A stretch of 64,000 nt of DNA from Isachenkonia alkalipeptolytica (GCF_009910325.1 NZ_SUMG01000002.1:186001-250000); one strand, 5' to 3'. Shown: positions 26,617 to 35,850, numbered from the stretch's first letter. The notes: generated by a model from the letters alone, not told the origin. Numbers and translations: made by a program.

Positions 26617-27453
26617 ATGATGAGCAATATTACGATAGTGACCGACAGTACCGCCTATATCCCCTCTTCCTACCTGGAAAACGAGAAAATTCACCGGGTC
26701 CCCTTATACATAAATTTCGAGGGGGAAACGAACCCTGAGGGCCTGCCAGGAGAATTTGATGACTTTTACAATCGGCTGGAAAACTCCAAAAGTTTCCCTT
26801 CCACCTCCCAACCCTCCACCGGGGATTTTATCAAAATCTTTGAGAAGATCTTCGAGAAAAATCCCGAGAGAGAAATCATTGTGCTGACTCTTTCTTCAAA
26901 GCTTAGCGGCACCTATAACAGTGCCTGTTCCGCGGCGGAAATGGTGGCGCCGGGCAAAATTTCCGTGGTTGATTCCCTCTCCGCCGTGGCAAATCTTCAT
27001 CATCTCGTGAAAATTACGAAACAGTTGATTGAGGAAGAGCATACTCGGGAGGATATTGTAAAAACCATCGAAGCGCAAAAAAAACGGGCGAAAGTTTATG
27101 TCACCGTAGGCTCCTTGAGTTTCCTAAAAAAAGGCGGCCGCCTATCCGGTTCTCAAGCCGCCCTGGGATCGGTTTTAAACATCAAACCGATTATCACCTT
27201 GGAAAATGGCATCCTGTATTCCATTGATAAGGTTCGGGGAAAGAAAAAGGCCTTGAATAAAATGGTTTCTATGATCATTGAACAACCCACTCATTTGTCG
27301 ATCTGTCATATCAATGCGGAGGATGAGGCGGAGGGCCTTAGGCAAAAGCTTCAGGAAAAACATCCGGAACTAACCGTGGGGATTGAAATCATCGGCCCGG
27401 TAATCGGGGCCCATTTGGGTCCGAAAGCCATCGGCTTTTGCTATCTTTATTAA
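26617..27453 (+). CDS. DegV-family fatty-acid-binding protein
   Basis: About 278 aa from ATG 26617 (GGAG upstream; ATG 26620 is equally possible). DegV signature: TDSTAYIPSS at the N-terminus, STSQPSTGDF, and LSGTYNSACSAAEM; the conserved Thr and Ser contact the lipid carboxylate. Family members (FakB-type) present fatty acids to the kinase FakA for phospholipid synthesis; no fakA is nearby. The gene appears to stand alone, followed by a weak terminator. Confidence 0.88.
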   Translation: MMSNITIVTDSTAYIPSSYLENEKIHRVPLYINFEGETNPEGLPGEFDDFYNRLENSKSFPSTSQPSTGDFIKIFEKIFEKNPEREIIVLTLSSKLSGTYNSACSAAEMVAPGKISVVDSLSAVANLHHLVKITKQLIEEEHTREDIVKTIEAQKKRAKVYVTVGSLSFLKKGGRLSGSQAALGSVLNIKPIITLENGILYSIDKVRGKKKALNKMVSMIIEQPTHLSICHINAEDEAEGLRQKLQEKHPELTVGIEIIGPVIGAHLGPKAIGFCYLY

Positions 27454-27498
27454 TAGTAACAGCAACAGTAAACAATAGATCAACTGAAAATATCAACA

Positions 27499-27538
27499 AA
27501 AAAACTCCTGAGGATAAGAGATCCCGAGGAGTTCTTTT
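27499..27538 (+). terminator. Probable terminator after degV
   Basis: AACTCCT and AGGAGTT enclose a 21-base loop region, followed by CTTTTAC. The T tract is weak. Confidence 0.5.
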
Positions 27539-27630
27539 ACATTAATGACAGCCTGATTCCATATCTTGATTTCTCCTTTCCCCTGTAGTACATTAGTAAT
27601 ATCAAAATTTCTCTAAATGAGGTGACAATA

Positions 27631-27903
27631 ATGGACCTATTAACCACCGGTCTATATTTAATATTTGAATGGGTTCGTACATTTTTGATATTTTCCCTTA
27701 TGGACCGAATCCTGGTTAAGCGAAAGTTTACAGAAAGCCTGAAAACCCATGATACCTATTTATTATCCCTGGTGGTTGCCGCCTTTTTACTGGTTGCCCG
27801 GGCCCGATCCTTAAGTTTTTTCTCCTTTGTTCTCTGGTCTTTGGTTGTGGTGATTTCCTATTTACCCATCAAGTTGATTTTCCACAAATTTCTGAAGCAT
27901 TAA
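27631..27903 (+). CDS. Small hypothetical membrane protein
   Basis: 90 aa from ATG 27631; GAGGTG stands six bases upstream, while the in-frame GTG at 27622 is part of that ribosome site. Three hydrophobic segments (about 8-24, 43-58 and 63-80) with basic loops. No family recognised. Convergent with the DUF881 gene, whose stop is 12 bases away. Confidence 0.5.
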   Translation: MDLLTTGLYLIFEWVRTFLIFSLMDRILVKRKFTESLKTHDTYLLSLVVAAFLLVARARSLSFFSFVLWSLVVVISYLPIKLIFHKFLKH

Positions 27904-27914
27904 ACCTCCGGAAC

Positions 27915-28613
27915 TTACTCCACCACTTCAAAATATCGGAAGGTCTTTTCTCCTCGGAATCCTTCAATAACCATTTCATCATGAAAATTGATTTCCGCAA
28001 CTACTCCGTCTTCTTCCATCATCTCAAAAATAAAGGTGCCGTACTCCACATACTGCTTTAATTCTCCCGGGTTCCCTATGCTTTGCACCTCATAGGGAGG
28101 GGCGATGGGAGTGCTGTTTACATTGATGTGATTTCCAGCCAGGGTTATCTCTGTCCGGTCCACAATGCGATGCCCGTTAATTTCAAAGGCTTCTCCGCCG
28201 AAAACCCGAAGCTCATTGACCAGGTTGACCAAATATTTTTTGTGATCCACAATCATGGCGATATTTTCGTCATTACTGCTGCTGAGGATGATTTCAACCC
28301 CCGGCCCTCTGACGTCCGGCCTTCCCGCCAGCATTTCAAAGGTTTTGATTTCCTGTCTTAAAGTGGTGAGGGCCGGGTTCTCCGCCGGCAGATCCACCTC
28401 CAGGGTTTCCACGTCTTCCTGGACCTTATGGATCCGCTGACGAAGGTTTTCATTAATCGATGCCAATTCTTCGATCTCCTGCTCATAAACTACTTCCTCC
28501 GGGGTTACTTCTGCAGCCGAGGGATCTTCAATGGAGAATAGTAAGCCGATGGAAAGTCCCGTCAAGGTAAAAATGATCATAACAATCCATTTATATTCTT
28601 TCACAGTACTCAC
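27915..28613 (-). CDS. DUF881-family envelope protein
   Basis: 232 aa: an N-terminal membrane anchor (residues 9-28), a coiled coil (about 40-85) and the DUF881 domain with VRGPGVEIILSS, FEINGHRI and PIAPPYEVQSIGN. Members such as Bacillus YlxW/YlxX lie near division genes and are exported by their anchor; function unknown. Here it stands alone, upstream of nothing related. AGGAGTGAGT precedes the ATG. Confidence 0.85.
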   Translation of the reverse strand: MSTVKEYKWIVMIIFTLTGLSIGLLFSIEDPSAAEVTPEEVVYEQEIEELASINENLRQRIHKVQEDVETLEVDLPAENPALTTLRQEIKTFEMLAGRPDVRGPGVEIILSSSNDENIAMIVDHKKYLVNLVNELRVFGGEAFEINGHRIVDRTEITLAGNHINVNSTPIAPPYEVQSIGNPGELKQYVEYGTFIFEMMEEDGVVAEINFHDEMVIEGFRGEKTFRYFEVVE

Positions 28614-28642
28614 TCCTCCTTTTCACTCTCCCGAATCAACGG

Positions 28643-29641
28643 CTATCGAATCAATCCTAAACGGTCCTTTACCCGCTCCATGGTCTTCTCCGAACGCTCC
28701 CGGGCCTTCTCTGCCCCCCGTTTGGATACCTTTAACAAATGGTCAGGGTTTTCCATATATCTTCGGTATTCTTCTTTAAAAGGCTGCAGATGGGCTACGG
28801 TAACCTCCGCCACATCCTTTTTCAGCTTGCCGTAGCCTTCCCCCTCAAAGTGAGCCATGGCGGCCTCGATGGAAATCCCTTCCATAGTAGCATAGATGTT
28901 GATCAGATTCTTCACCCCGGGCTGTTCCTCCCGGTAGTTGATTTCATTTTCACTGTCGGTAACTGCCCGTTTAATTTTCTTCTCAATCACCTTGTCCTCA
29001 TCCATTAAAAAGATGGTTCCCTGTTGATTTTCATCGGATTTGGACATTTTTTTCTCCGGTTCCTGCAAGCTCATAATTCTAGCCCCGGCCTTGGGAATAA
29101 ATACCTCGGGGACTTCAAAGGTCTCTCCGTAGTGATTGTTAAAGCGCAGAGCAATATCCCGGGACAGTTCCAGATGCTGCTTTTGATCTTCCCCTACGGG
29201 AACCAGATGGGTATCGTATAATAAAATATCCGCCGCCTGTAATACGGGGTAGGTAAACAAACCGGCATTGATATTGTTTTTATGTTTTTCCGATTTTTCC
29301 TTAAACTGGGTCATTCGATTCAGTTCACCTAAATAGGTGTTGCAGCTTAAAATCCAGGCCAGTTCCGAGTGTTCTTTCACCTGGGATTGAAAAAATATGG
29401 TGTTTTTTTCCGGATCCAATCCCGCTGCTAGGTACTGAGCAAAAAAGGATAAGGAGGTTTTGTAAAATTCCTTGGGATCCTGACGAACCGTTAAGGAATG
29501 TAAGTCCACTATGGAAAAAAAAGAATCATATTCCTCCTGCAGCTTTTTCCAATTGCTCACGGCTCCGATATAATTTCCCAAGGTTAAACTTCCCGTGGGC
29601 TGGGCTCCGCTAAAGATCACTTTTTGTTTCTGCTTGTTCAT
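28643..29641 (-). CDS. trpS: Tryptophanyl-tRNA synthetase
   Basis: Charges tRNA-Trp. 332 aa from ATG 29641 (AGGTGG upstream; the longer frame begins inside that site). Class Ic signatures: GAQPTGSLTLGNYIGA (HIGH-like, TLGN form) and KKMSKSDEN (KMSKS). It ends 29 bases before the DUF881 gene on the same strand, so the two may share a transcript. I see no T-box in the short region before it. Confidence 0.96.
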   Translation of the reverse strand: MNKQKQKVIFSGAQPTGSLTLGNYIGAVSNWKKLQEEYDSFFSIVDLHSLTVRQDPKEFYKTSLSFFAQYLAAGLDPEKNTIFFQSQVKEHSELAWILSCNTYLGELNRMTQFKEKSEKHKNNINAGLFTYPVLQAADILLYDTHLVPVGEDQKQHLELSRDIALRFNNHYGETFEVPEVFIPKAGARIMSLQEPEKKMSKSDENQQGTIFLMDEDKVIEKKIKRAVTDSENEINYREEQPGVKNLINIYATMEGISIEAAMAHFEGEGYGKLKKDVAEVTVAHLQPFKEEYRRYMENPDHLLKVSKRGAEKARERSEKTMERVKDRLGLIR

Positions 29642-29668
29642 TTTTTCCACCTGCCTTATGATATTTTT

Positions 29669-29911
29669 CTATGATTCATACTCCTCAAAGGTTTCTTCAA
29701 AGCTTTTAGGCGTTTGCAACTCTTCTAAGTATTGGATTCGCTCTTCCAACTCCAGAACTTTGTTGATTAAGTATTCTTCTTCCACGGAATCATTTTTGAT
29801 TCCCTTTTTTTTCCCGAAATAATTTAGTACCAGGTATACCACAATCACCGGAGTGATCAGCATAAAGAGGACTAATAAAATACTAAGGAATTGAAACGTC
29901 GACGTAGGCAT
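29669..29911 (-). CDS. Small membrane-anchored hypothetical protein
   Basis: 80 aa: one membrane helix (residues 8-31), a basic GKKKG turn and an acidic coiled-coil tail rich in Glu (VLELEERIQYLEEL). AAAGGAG seven bases before the ATG supports translation. It precedes trpS by 27 bases on the same strand. No family recognised; general shape is that of small PspC/PspB-like anchors, but without sequence support. Confidence 0.6.
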   Translation of the reverse strand: MPTSTFQFLSILLVLFMLITPVIVVYLVLNYFGKKKGIKNDSVEEEYLINKVLELEERIQYLEELQTPKSFEETFEEYES

Positions 29912-30070
29912 TGCAGGGCTCCTTTACTGATGATTTTCGAAGAATGAATTATTCATCATTATACCATATTTTCTTAAATAAAAAACCGATAAACCCTTCG
30001 TTTTTCTTAATTATATGCTATAATTTGAACAATGCAGAATTTTGTTTCATACTTAAAGGAGGTTGTTATT

Positions 30071-31894
30071 TTGAAAGGCACCATCGTAAACACATGGCTT
30101 GACAGCTTGGAGAAAATTTTCGACAGGGAAACCCTTCACAATACCCTGGAGGCCCTTCAGTGGGACCGGGAACAGATCATATCACCGCTGGATGATATTG
30201 AGGATGAAAAAATCTTCAGGGTCTTCCATCACTTATCCGAGAAGACGGGAACAAGTTCCGAGGACCTATGGAAGCAGGTGGGGCGCCAAAACATTTCAAC
30301 CTTTCACCGGTGGTTCCCTTCCTATTTCGAACGTTACAGTCTGAAGGGTTTTTTGACCATGATGGATGATGTACATAGTCAGCTTACGAAGATTGTTAAG
30401 GGTTCCAACCCTCCTCGCCTGGTGGCGAAGGAGCTTAGCGACAAGGAAGTGGAAATTCACTACCGCTCCAAGCGTAATCTCAGCAGTTATTTTTTAGGTC
30501 TGCTGGAGGGAAGCGCCTCGTTTTTTAAAGAAAACTTACAGTACCATGTGTTGGATTCGGGAGTGGATAACGAGGGCAAGCACTTTATGCGGGTTCATCT
30601 TCGTTTTGAAAAAAGTCCGGATCAGACAATCCATCGCAATACTTCTAAAGCCTTTGGACTGGGCTTTATTCGGGACCTGCCCTTAAAAATTTCTTTGCTT
30701 CCCACGGGGCTGGTTCTTGTCAGTACCCTGGTCCTCCAAAATCAGATAGAAGGTTTCCACTACAGCCACGGACTACTGGTCACTGGGATCACTTTTGTTG
30801 CAGGATACCTCAGTGCCTACTTCATAACCGAACCGACCAAACTCTTTAAAAAAGAGTTGGAGAAAATGAAAGGCCTGGATTTCGGAAGCAAAACCCACCT
30901 TAAAACCAATGATCTGGTGGAGGAGATCAATCGGGATCTGATCGAAGTCAAAGGCCGCCTGCAAAAGGATTTCCTGTTTTTAAAAGGCGGTACCGATGAT
31001 ATGAATAATTTTGTGGAACGCTTCTCGGAAATAGCCCAAAACATGAAGGAGTTATCCACCTCCATTGACGGCATTGTCAATGATGTGGCGGAAAGCGCCT
31101 CCAGCCAGGCGGAGGAAACGGAACATGCGGTGGGTATCCTGGATACCAATATTTCCACCGTCAATAACATTGTCAAAGACGAGACCAAGATGAAAAATGA
31201 GCTGGAGGATGCGGTGAAAAGCTTGAAGCTTTCCTTCGGAGAGATCCAAGAGGTCAATCAGCGAATCAACGGGGTGAAAAATAATTTTGCCCATGTCAAC
31301 CGGGAAGGAAAGGAACTGGCCTCCGAGGCCCGGGAAATCATGAACATCTCCAGTACCGTAGAGGGCATTGCGGACCAGACCAATCTCCTGGCCCTCAACG
31401 CTGCCATCGAAGCCGCCAGTGCCGGAGAACATGGCCGGGGCTTTACTGTAGTGGCGGAAGAAGTTCGTTCCCTGGCGGAAAACTCCAAGGAGGCCGTGGG
31501 GGAAATTAATAGCAAGCTGGACTCCTTTATTTCCAAAATCTCTACCTTTGTGGAGCGGATTGAAACCCAGTTCGAGAACCTGGAGGCTTCCAACCAAACC
31601 TTAGAGCGGGTTACCGTAGATAATGAAAGCTACACCGAAAAAATCTCCGGTGTATCCCAAAGTATTGTTTCCCTGGTTACTCAGTTATCCGATGAGACGG
31701 AAAAACTCACCGGGGTAGTGGAAAACATTCACTCTTTGGCCGCCATTGCCGAGGAAAACTCCGCCGCCTCCCAGGAAATGAGCTCCGGGGTCACCCAGTA
31801 CGCGGAAAAGGTTAAGGATCTTTCTTCTAATATTGAAATGCTTCAAAAGCTCACGGGGAACTTTAGAGAAGAGCTTAAGAAATATCAAATATAA
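30071..31894 (+). CDS. H-NOX heme sensor fused to a methyl-accepting chemotaxis protein
   Basis: 607 aa; start TTG at 30071, eight bases after AAAGGAGG. Residues 1-185 are a heme-NO/O2-binding domain: proximal His102 in [11 protein letters not shown] and the porphyrin YxSxR as Tyr131, Ser133, Arg135. Trp9, Asn74 and Tyr140 fall at the same numbers as the distal O2-bonding network of the Caldanaerobacter H-NOX receptor, so it should bind O2 as well as NO. Two membrane segments follow (about 210-228 and 238-258), then a HAMP-like linker and the MCP signalling hairpin ([20 protein letters not shown]). Expected role: aerotaxis or oxygen avoidance in an anaerobe. A terminator follows. Confidence 0.93.
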   Translation: MKGTIVNTWLDSLEKIFDRETLHNTLEALQWDREQIISPLDDIEDEKIFRVFHHLSEKTGTSSEDLWKQVGRQNISTFHRWFPSYFERYSLKGFLTMMDDVHSQLTKIVKGSNPPRLVAKELSDKEVEIHYRSKRNLSSYFLGLLEGSASFFKENLQYHVLDSGVDNEGKHFMRVHLRFEKSPDQTIHRNTSKAFGLGFIRDLPLKISLLPTGLVLVSTLVLQNQIEGFHYSHGLLVTGITFVAGYLSAYFITEPTKLFKKELEKMKGLDFGSKTHLKTNDLVEEINRDLIEVKGRLQKDFLFLKGGTDDMNNFVERFSEIAQNMKELSTSIDGIVNDVAESASSQAEETEHAVGILDTNISTVNNIVKDETKMKNELEDAVKSLKLSFGEIQEVNQRINGVKNNFAHVNREGKELASEAREIMNISSTVEGIADQTNLLALNAAIEAASAGEHGRGFTVVAEEVRSLAENSKEAVGEINSKLDSFISKISTFVERIETQFENLEASNQTLERVTVDNESYTEKISGVSQSIVSLVTQLSDETEKLTGVVENIHSLAAIAEENSAASQEMSSGVTQYAEKVKDLSSNIEMLQKLTGNFREELKKYQI

Positions 31895-31958
31895 TTCAAA
31901 ATATAGAGGGTTCTGTTTTTTACAAGGTTTTATACTTTGCAGGGTTTTATTTCAGAAC

Positions 31959-31998
31959 AAAAGACCGGGAAGAATACCCTTCCCGGTCTTTTGTTTTT
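31959..31998. terminator. Bidirectional terminator between the chemoreceptor and glutaredoxin genes
   Basis: AAAAGACCGGGAAG and CTTCCCGGTCTTTT around a short loop, with TTGTTTTT on the plus strand and TTGTTC on the minus strand. Confidence 0.8.
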
Positions 31999-32031
31999 CC
32001 TATGTTGAAATAGTAAAGATCCTATTGCTTT

Positions 32032-32265
32032 TTACAGTCCTAATAACTCATCTACCCGGTCCTTATCAAATCCGGTGATCAGTTCTTCCTCGATTTGTAT
32101 AACCGGAACCGCCATAATACCTTTATCCATTAGTTCTTTTCTTGCATCGGGGCTTTTCTGTACATTCCGTTCCTCAAACTCCACATTATTTTCAATTAAA
32201 TAGTCCTTTGCCGTATGACAGTGGGGACAAGTGTTACTCGTGTAAATTACCACTTTTTTAGCCAT
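32032..32265 (-). CDS. Glutaredoxin-family thiol protein
   Basis: 77 aa from ATG 32265 (AAAGGAGG six bases upstream; the ATG at 32271 abuts it). Thioredoxin fold with active-site CPHC (Cys13, Cys16) and the cis-Pro segment AVPVIQI. Resembles the NrdH/YruB-like small glutaredoxins of anaerobes. It follows csoR on the same strand by 91 bases and may take part in copper or thiol stress. Confidence 0.85.
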   Translation of the reverse strand: MAKKVVIYTSNTCPHCHTAKDYLIENNVEFEERNVQKSPDARKELMDKGIMAVPVIQIEEELITGFDKDRVDELLGL

Positions 32266-32356
32266 AACCATCCTCCTTTATTTATTTCATAACTCCATAT
32301 TAGGAAAACACTATTCCCTATGGAATACTTACCCGTAGTTTCGATACTATAACACT

Positions 32357-32623
32357 TTATTTCATAAAGTCCACAATAATTTTGATGGTTTTTTCCAACT
32401 CTTCCCGGTCTAATTCTTCATCCATTAAGCAGCTTTTCGTATGGTTCTCCATAATGACAATTCCTGTTTTTTGAAGGGAGGATTTTACCGCTGCCACCTG
32501 AAGTAAGATATCTTTGCAATTCTTATCCTCTTCCACCATTTTTTCGATCCCTTGAATATGACCCTTTATGGTTCTGAGACGATTAATCACCGCTCTTTTG
32601 GTTTCCTGCTCTGACATAGCCAT
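32357..32623 (-). CDS. csoR: Copper-sensing repressor CsoR
   Basis: Cu(I)-responsive helical repressor, 88 aa. With the ATG at 32623 (AAAGGA upstream) the metal ligands fall at Cys36, His61 and Cys65, the classic CsoR triad and numbering. No DNA-binding HTH; family members bind as tetramers to GC-rich operators. A matching operator stands at its own promoter (32643-32657) and another at copA (17269-17287), so it very likely represses itself and copA. Confidence 0.94.
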   Translation of the reverse strand: MAMSEQETKRAVINRLRTIKGHIQGIEKMVEEDKNCKDILLQVAAVKSSLQKTGIVIMENHTKSCLMDEELDREELEKTIKIIVDFMK

Positions 32624-32642
32624 CACAATCCTTTCTTGTCCC

Positions 32643-32691
32643 CACCCTCAGGGGGTACTCTTATAGTATTATGAAAATTACAGTTTGTCAA
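32643..32691 (-). promoter_or_regulatory. csoR promoter with CsoR operator
   Basis: TTGACA (32686-32691), 17-base spacer, TACTAT (32663-32668), then TACCCCCTGAGGGTG (32643-32657), an imperfect inverted repeat of the CsoR type, between the start site and the ribosome site. The -35 lies in the last codons of the upstream GGDEF gene. Confidence 0.8.
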
Positions 32692-34174
32692 TATACTCGG
32701 CGAAAATTTGATTTTTACCCGCTTTTTTTGCCCGGTAGAGATTCCGATCCGCAACTTCTATAAGCTCCCCGCTGTATTTGCTGTCCTCGGGAAAAACCGC
32801 CAGCCCTGCGGAAATGGTTGTGGAGATTTCCCGGATCCGGATTTCTTCGATCTTCTTTCGTATCCGTTCTGCGATGCGACAGGCCCCCGCCCGGCCGGTG
32901 TCCTTCAGTAGAATAATAAATTCCTCTCCGCCGTAGCGTCCTACCACATCCCCATCCCGCACACTTTCCTCCATGGTTTTAGCGATTTTTTTCAGAAACC
33001 GGTCTCCCAGGGGATGACCATGGGTATCATTAATCCTCTTGAAATTATCGATATCCATCATCAATAAGGCAAAACGGCCTTTGGTCTTTTGTCGGCTTCG
33101 GACATATTCCTGATAAAGGATTTGAAAGCTTTCTTTGTTATACAGCCCCGTAAGTCCATCGGTTCGAACCTTGGACTGAAGTCGATCGATGTAATTCAGA
33201 TTGGACAGGATCAAACCGATGTGTCCCCCGATAATTTTCAAAAACCGGATCTGTTCCGCGGTGAAAATTTCGTACTGTCCGTTATCCACGTACATCACCC
33301 CCAGAGCTTCCCCCCGGAGACTTATAATAGGCACCGTCACATTGGAGTAGACCTTAAGTTTTCTTGCCAATTCCGGATCGCATCTTGAATCCTTTTGGGC
33401 ATCGTAGACAATAATCGGCTCTTTTTTCTCCAAAGCGAGAATTCCCGTATGGTCCTGTATCAATTCTTTATCCATGGGATACTTTTCCGCCTTAGAAGCG
33501 TCTATGAAGTTGGAATAGTAAGGAAGTAAATACTCCTTCTTTTTATCCAGCAAAGCGATGGTACATTTTTTCATGCCGATGGCTTTTGGAATATTTTCCA
33601 CGATTTCTTTCATAATCTTCTCTAGGTCCGACTCCTGATTTTGAAAGAGAAGAATATTTTCCAGATAATTCATCCGAAAAAGCATTTTTTCAAAAAACCG
33701 GTTGCTATTTTTTATCCGGGATAAAAAGGCTACCAGTTCCTTTACCGCAAACCTGACAAAAGCTTGGGTTTCCAGGGAAATCTCCTCTTCCCCGGTTACA
33801 TACACCACCAATAAATTGTTAAATTCTCCCCGGGTGATGATGGGCATGGCAAACACCCGGTTCATGAAAAAAATTCTTCGGCTGTCCCCGAAATACGGAT
33901 CGATTTCCTCTTTCCCCTTCAACCACAATGGTTTATTGTAGTCCTCTATGGGCCGGTCTATGGGAAGAGGCGTTCCGGATCCTTGATGTTCCTCGGAGAC
34001 TTTATTAACCACCGCCTGACTTTTGTCCGCGGTGAAATCATAAAACAAAACCTCCCCGCCGAAGCGGGACTTAATGAATCTCCCCAACAGATCGATCCCC
34101 CGGTCTTTATCCTGCTGTCGATTAAGAATTCGGGTGATTTTCAGAAATTTTCTTTCCAATTCTTGAAAGTTCAT
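32678..34174 (-). CDS. GAF-domain diguanylate cyclase (GGDEF)
   Basis: 498 aa from ATG 34174 (GGGAG eight bases upstream). An N-terminal GAF-like region (to about 165), a clear GAF domain (about 175-320) and a GGDEF domain with the active motif GRYGGEEFIILL. RDGD five residues before the motif is an allosteric I-site (RxxD), so feedback by cyclic di-GMP is expected. No membrane segment or EAL domain. It makes cyclic di-GMP in the cytoplasm in response to an unknown ligand. Confidence 0.92.
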   Translation of the reverse strand: MNFQELERKFLKITRILNRQQDKDRGIDLLGRFIKSRFGGEVLFYDFTADKSQAVVNKVSEEHQGSGTPLPIDRPIEDYNKPLWLKGKEEIDPYFGDSRRIFFMNRVFAMPIITRGEFNNLLVVYVTGEEEISLETQAFVRFAVKELVAFLSRIKNSNRFFEKMLFRMNYLENILLFQNQESDLEKIMKEIVENIPKAIGMKKCTIALLDKKKEYLLPYYSNFIDASKAEKYPMDKELIQDHTGILALEKKEPIIVYDAQKDSRCDPELARKLKVYSNVTVPIISLRGEALGVMYVDNGQYEIFTAEQIRFLKIIGGHIGLILSNLNYIDRLQSKVRTDGLTGLYNKESFQILYQEYVRSRQKTKGRFALLMMDIDNFKRINDTHGHPLGDRFLKKIAKTMEESVRDGDVVGRYGGEEFIILLKDTGRAGACRIAERIRKKIEEIRIREISTTISAGLAVFPEDSKYSGELIEVADRNLYRAKKAGKNQIFAEYIDKL

Positions 34175-34278
34175 AGCGTTCTCTCCCATGACGTATTAAT
34201 AGTCGCGACCATTAAAAAGTTCGAATTTTTTATCTACTGCTATACTATCATATTTTTATTCTTCAGGGAATTCTTTCG

Positions 34279-34307
34279 TTGACAGATCTTTAAGGATCTG
34301 TTATATT
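34279..34307 (+). promoter_or_regulatory. Promoter of pyrBI
   Basis: Consensus TTGACA (34279-34284), 17-base spacer, TATATT (34302-34307), giving a leader of about 80 bases. Confidence 0.8.
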
Positions 34308-34321
34308 TTTAGAAACGTAAG

Positions 34322-34384
34322 CCTTTAATTTAGTCCTGTGAGACTAAAAAGGGAGTTCAAGCTCCCTAACAACTTCAAGGGAGG
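34322..34384 (+). promoter_or_regulatory. PyrR box with a ribosome-site switch in the pyrB leader
   Basis: TTTAGTC - loop CTGTGA - GACTAAA (34329-34348) is a PyrR-type hairpin, extended by CCTT/AAGG (34322-34325 with 34349-34352). Next, AGGGAG (34350-34355) can pair with CTCCCT (34362-34367). That CTCCCT can instead pair with AGGGAG at 34378-34383, the pyrB Shine-Dalgarno site. PyrR binding would take the first AGGGAG and leave CTCCCT free to mask the ribosome site. No T-tract terminator is present, so control should be translational. Confidence 0.75.
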
Positions 34385-34391
34385 AATAAAA

Positions 34392-35327
34392 ATGAATAAC
34401 ACTGTCAAACATTTAGTAGACCCCAATGATTTTACCCTAGAGGAAATCAACCGGGTCATCGACCTCGGTCTGAACATCCAGCAAAACCCCTCACAGTACG
34501 CCCGTCTTTGCGAAGGAAAAATCCTTGGCACCCTCTTTTATGAACCCAGTACCCGTACCCGTCTTAGTTTTGAATCCGCCATGTTACGCCTTGGAGGTAA
34601 AGTTCTCGGTTTTTCCGATGCCAATACCTCTGCCGTTAAAAAAGGAGAAAGTCTTGCCGATACCGTCCGTGTATTGGATGATTACTGCGACGCTTTAGTG
34701 ATGCGCCATCCCATGGAAGGAGCCCCGAAATTGGCTTCGGAATACGCTACGGTGCCGGTAATCAACGGCGGCGACGGAGGACACCAACACCCTACCCAGA
34801 CCTTAACGGATTTGATCACCATCAAAAAGTACAAAGGCCAAATCAGCAATCTGAAAATTGCCATTTGCGGAGACCTGTTATTCGGTCGTACCGTCCACTC
34901 TTTATTGAAAACCCTCAGTCGTTTTGAAAACATTTCCTTTTATCTGATCTCTCCACCGGAGCTGAAAATCCCCAGACACCTGAAGGATTATTTACTGGAC
35001 TCCTATAATATTTCCATTTCCGAATTTACGGATTTGGAAGACTGCATTGAAGATGCGGATATTTTGTATATGACCCGAATTCAAAAAGAGCGTTTTTTAA
35101 ATGAAGAGGAATACATCCGTCTCAGGGACAGCTACATTCTTACCCGGGATAAGCTCTCCGAGGCAAAGACGAATTTGATGGTGCTCCATCCTCTGCCTCG
35201 AAACAATGAAATCCACTATGATGTGGATGAGGATCCCCGGGCAAAATATTTTGAACAGGCGGCCTTCGGCGTTTATGTTCGAATGGCGTTAATATCATTC
35301 TTATTGGAGGTGGCGGATCATGCTTAA
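34392..35327 (+). CDS. pyrB: Aspartate carbamoyltransferase, catalytic chain
   Basis: Joins carbamoyl phosphate to aspartate, first committed step of pyrimidine synthesis. 311 aa from ATG 34392, seven bases after AAGGGAGG. Motifs: EPSTRTRLSF (residues 51-60, carbamoyl phosphate), MRHPMEG, HQHPTQTLTDL and LHPLPR. Its 3' end overlaps pyrI by eight bases, so it should form the B-I holoenzyme with nucleotide feedback. The leader carries a PyrR box. Confidence 0.96.
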   Translation: MNNTVKHLVDPNDFTLEEINRVIDLGLNIQQNPSQYARLCEGKILGTLFYEPSTRTRLSFESAMLRLGGKVLGFSDANTSAVKKGESLADTVRVLDDYCDALVMRHPMEGAPKLASEYATVPVINGGDGGHQHPTQTLTDLITIKKYKGQISNLKIAICGDLLFGRTVHSLLKTLSRFENISFYLISPPELKIPRHLKDYLLDSYNISISEFTDLEDCIEDADILYMTRIQKERFLNEEEYIRLRDSYILTRDKLSEAKTNLMVLHPLPRNNEIHYDVDEDPRAKYFEQAAFGVYVRMALISFLLEVADHA

Positions 35328-35748
35328 GGTAACGGGAATTCAAAAGGGCATTGTAATAGATCATATTTCTAAAGGAAACGGAATCAAGATTTTTGAAAAG
35401 CTGAATCTTGCAAAGGTAAATTATCCCGTGGTGCTGTTAATCAATGTTTCCAGTAACAAACTGGGCCAAAAGGACATCATTAAAATCCAGGATAATGTGG
35501 ATATCGATTTTACCATGCTCGGACTGATTGACCCCAAGGCTACGGTGAACATCATCGAAGATGAAAAGATCATCTCGAAAAAAAGTCTGGAAATCCCGAA
35601 AGAAGTCACCGGACTTTTTCAGTGTAAAAATCCCCGCTGCGTTACCACCGTGGACGACTATGCAGTACCGAAGTTTACCCGGGTGGAAAACGGTAAAATT
35701 CAGTATCGCTGCCATTACTGCGAAGAACTGACGGAATATAAGCTGTAG
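35320..35748 (+). CDS. pyrI: Aspartate carbamoyltransferase, regulatory chain
   Basis: Binds ATP, CTP or UTP and tethers PyrB trimers. 142 aa: N-terminal allosteric domain and a C-terminal zinc domain with Cys in CKNPRC and CHYC. PyrBI holoenzymes are typical of enterobacteria and archaea but also occur in clostridia. Combined with a PyrR box, the cell controls this step at both the RNA and enzyme level. A terminator lies 70 bases downstream. Confidence 0.95.
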   Translation: MLKVTGIQKGIVIDHISKGNGIKIFEKLNLAKVNYPVVLLINVSSNKLGQKDIIKIQDNVDIDFTMLGLIDPKATVNIIEDEKIISKKSLEIPKEVTGLFQCKNPRCVTTVDDYAVPKFTRVENGKIQYRCHYCEELTEYKL

Positions 35749-35818
35749 TAAAGGCCCTGAAAACCCTAAAGAAGAACCTTAAAGAAGAACCTTAAAGGGC
35801 AAAAAAAAGACATACAAG

Positions 35819-35850
35819 AAAGCCTGAGAAGTAATGCTCAGGCTTTTTTG
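35819..35850 (+). terminator. Intrinsic terminator of pyrBI
   Basis: AAAGCCTGAG, eight-base loop, CTCAGGCTTTTTTG. Confidence 0.88.

Noticed and set aside
28614-29668. T-box in front of trpS
   Set aside because: The gap before trpS is 27 bases and is preceded by another gene; there is no room and no core sequence.
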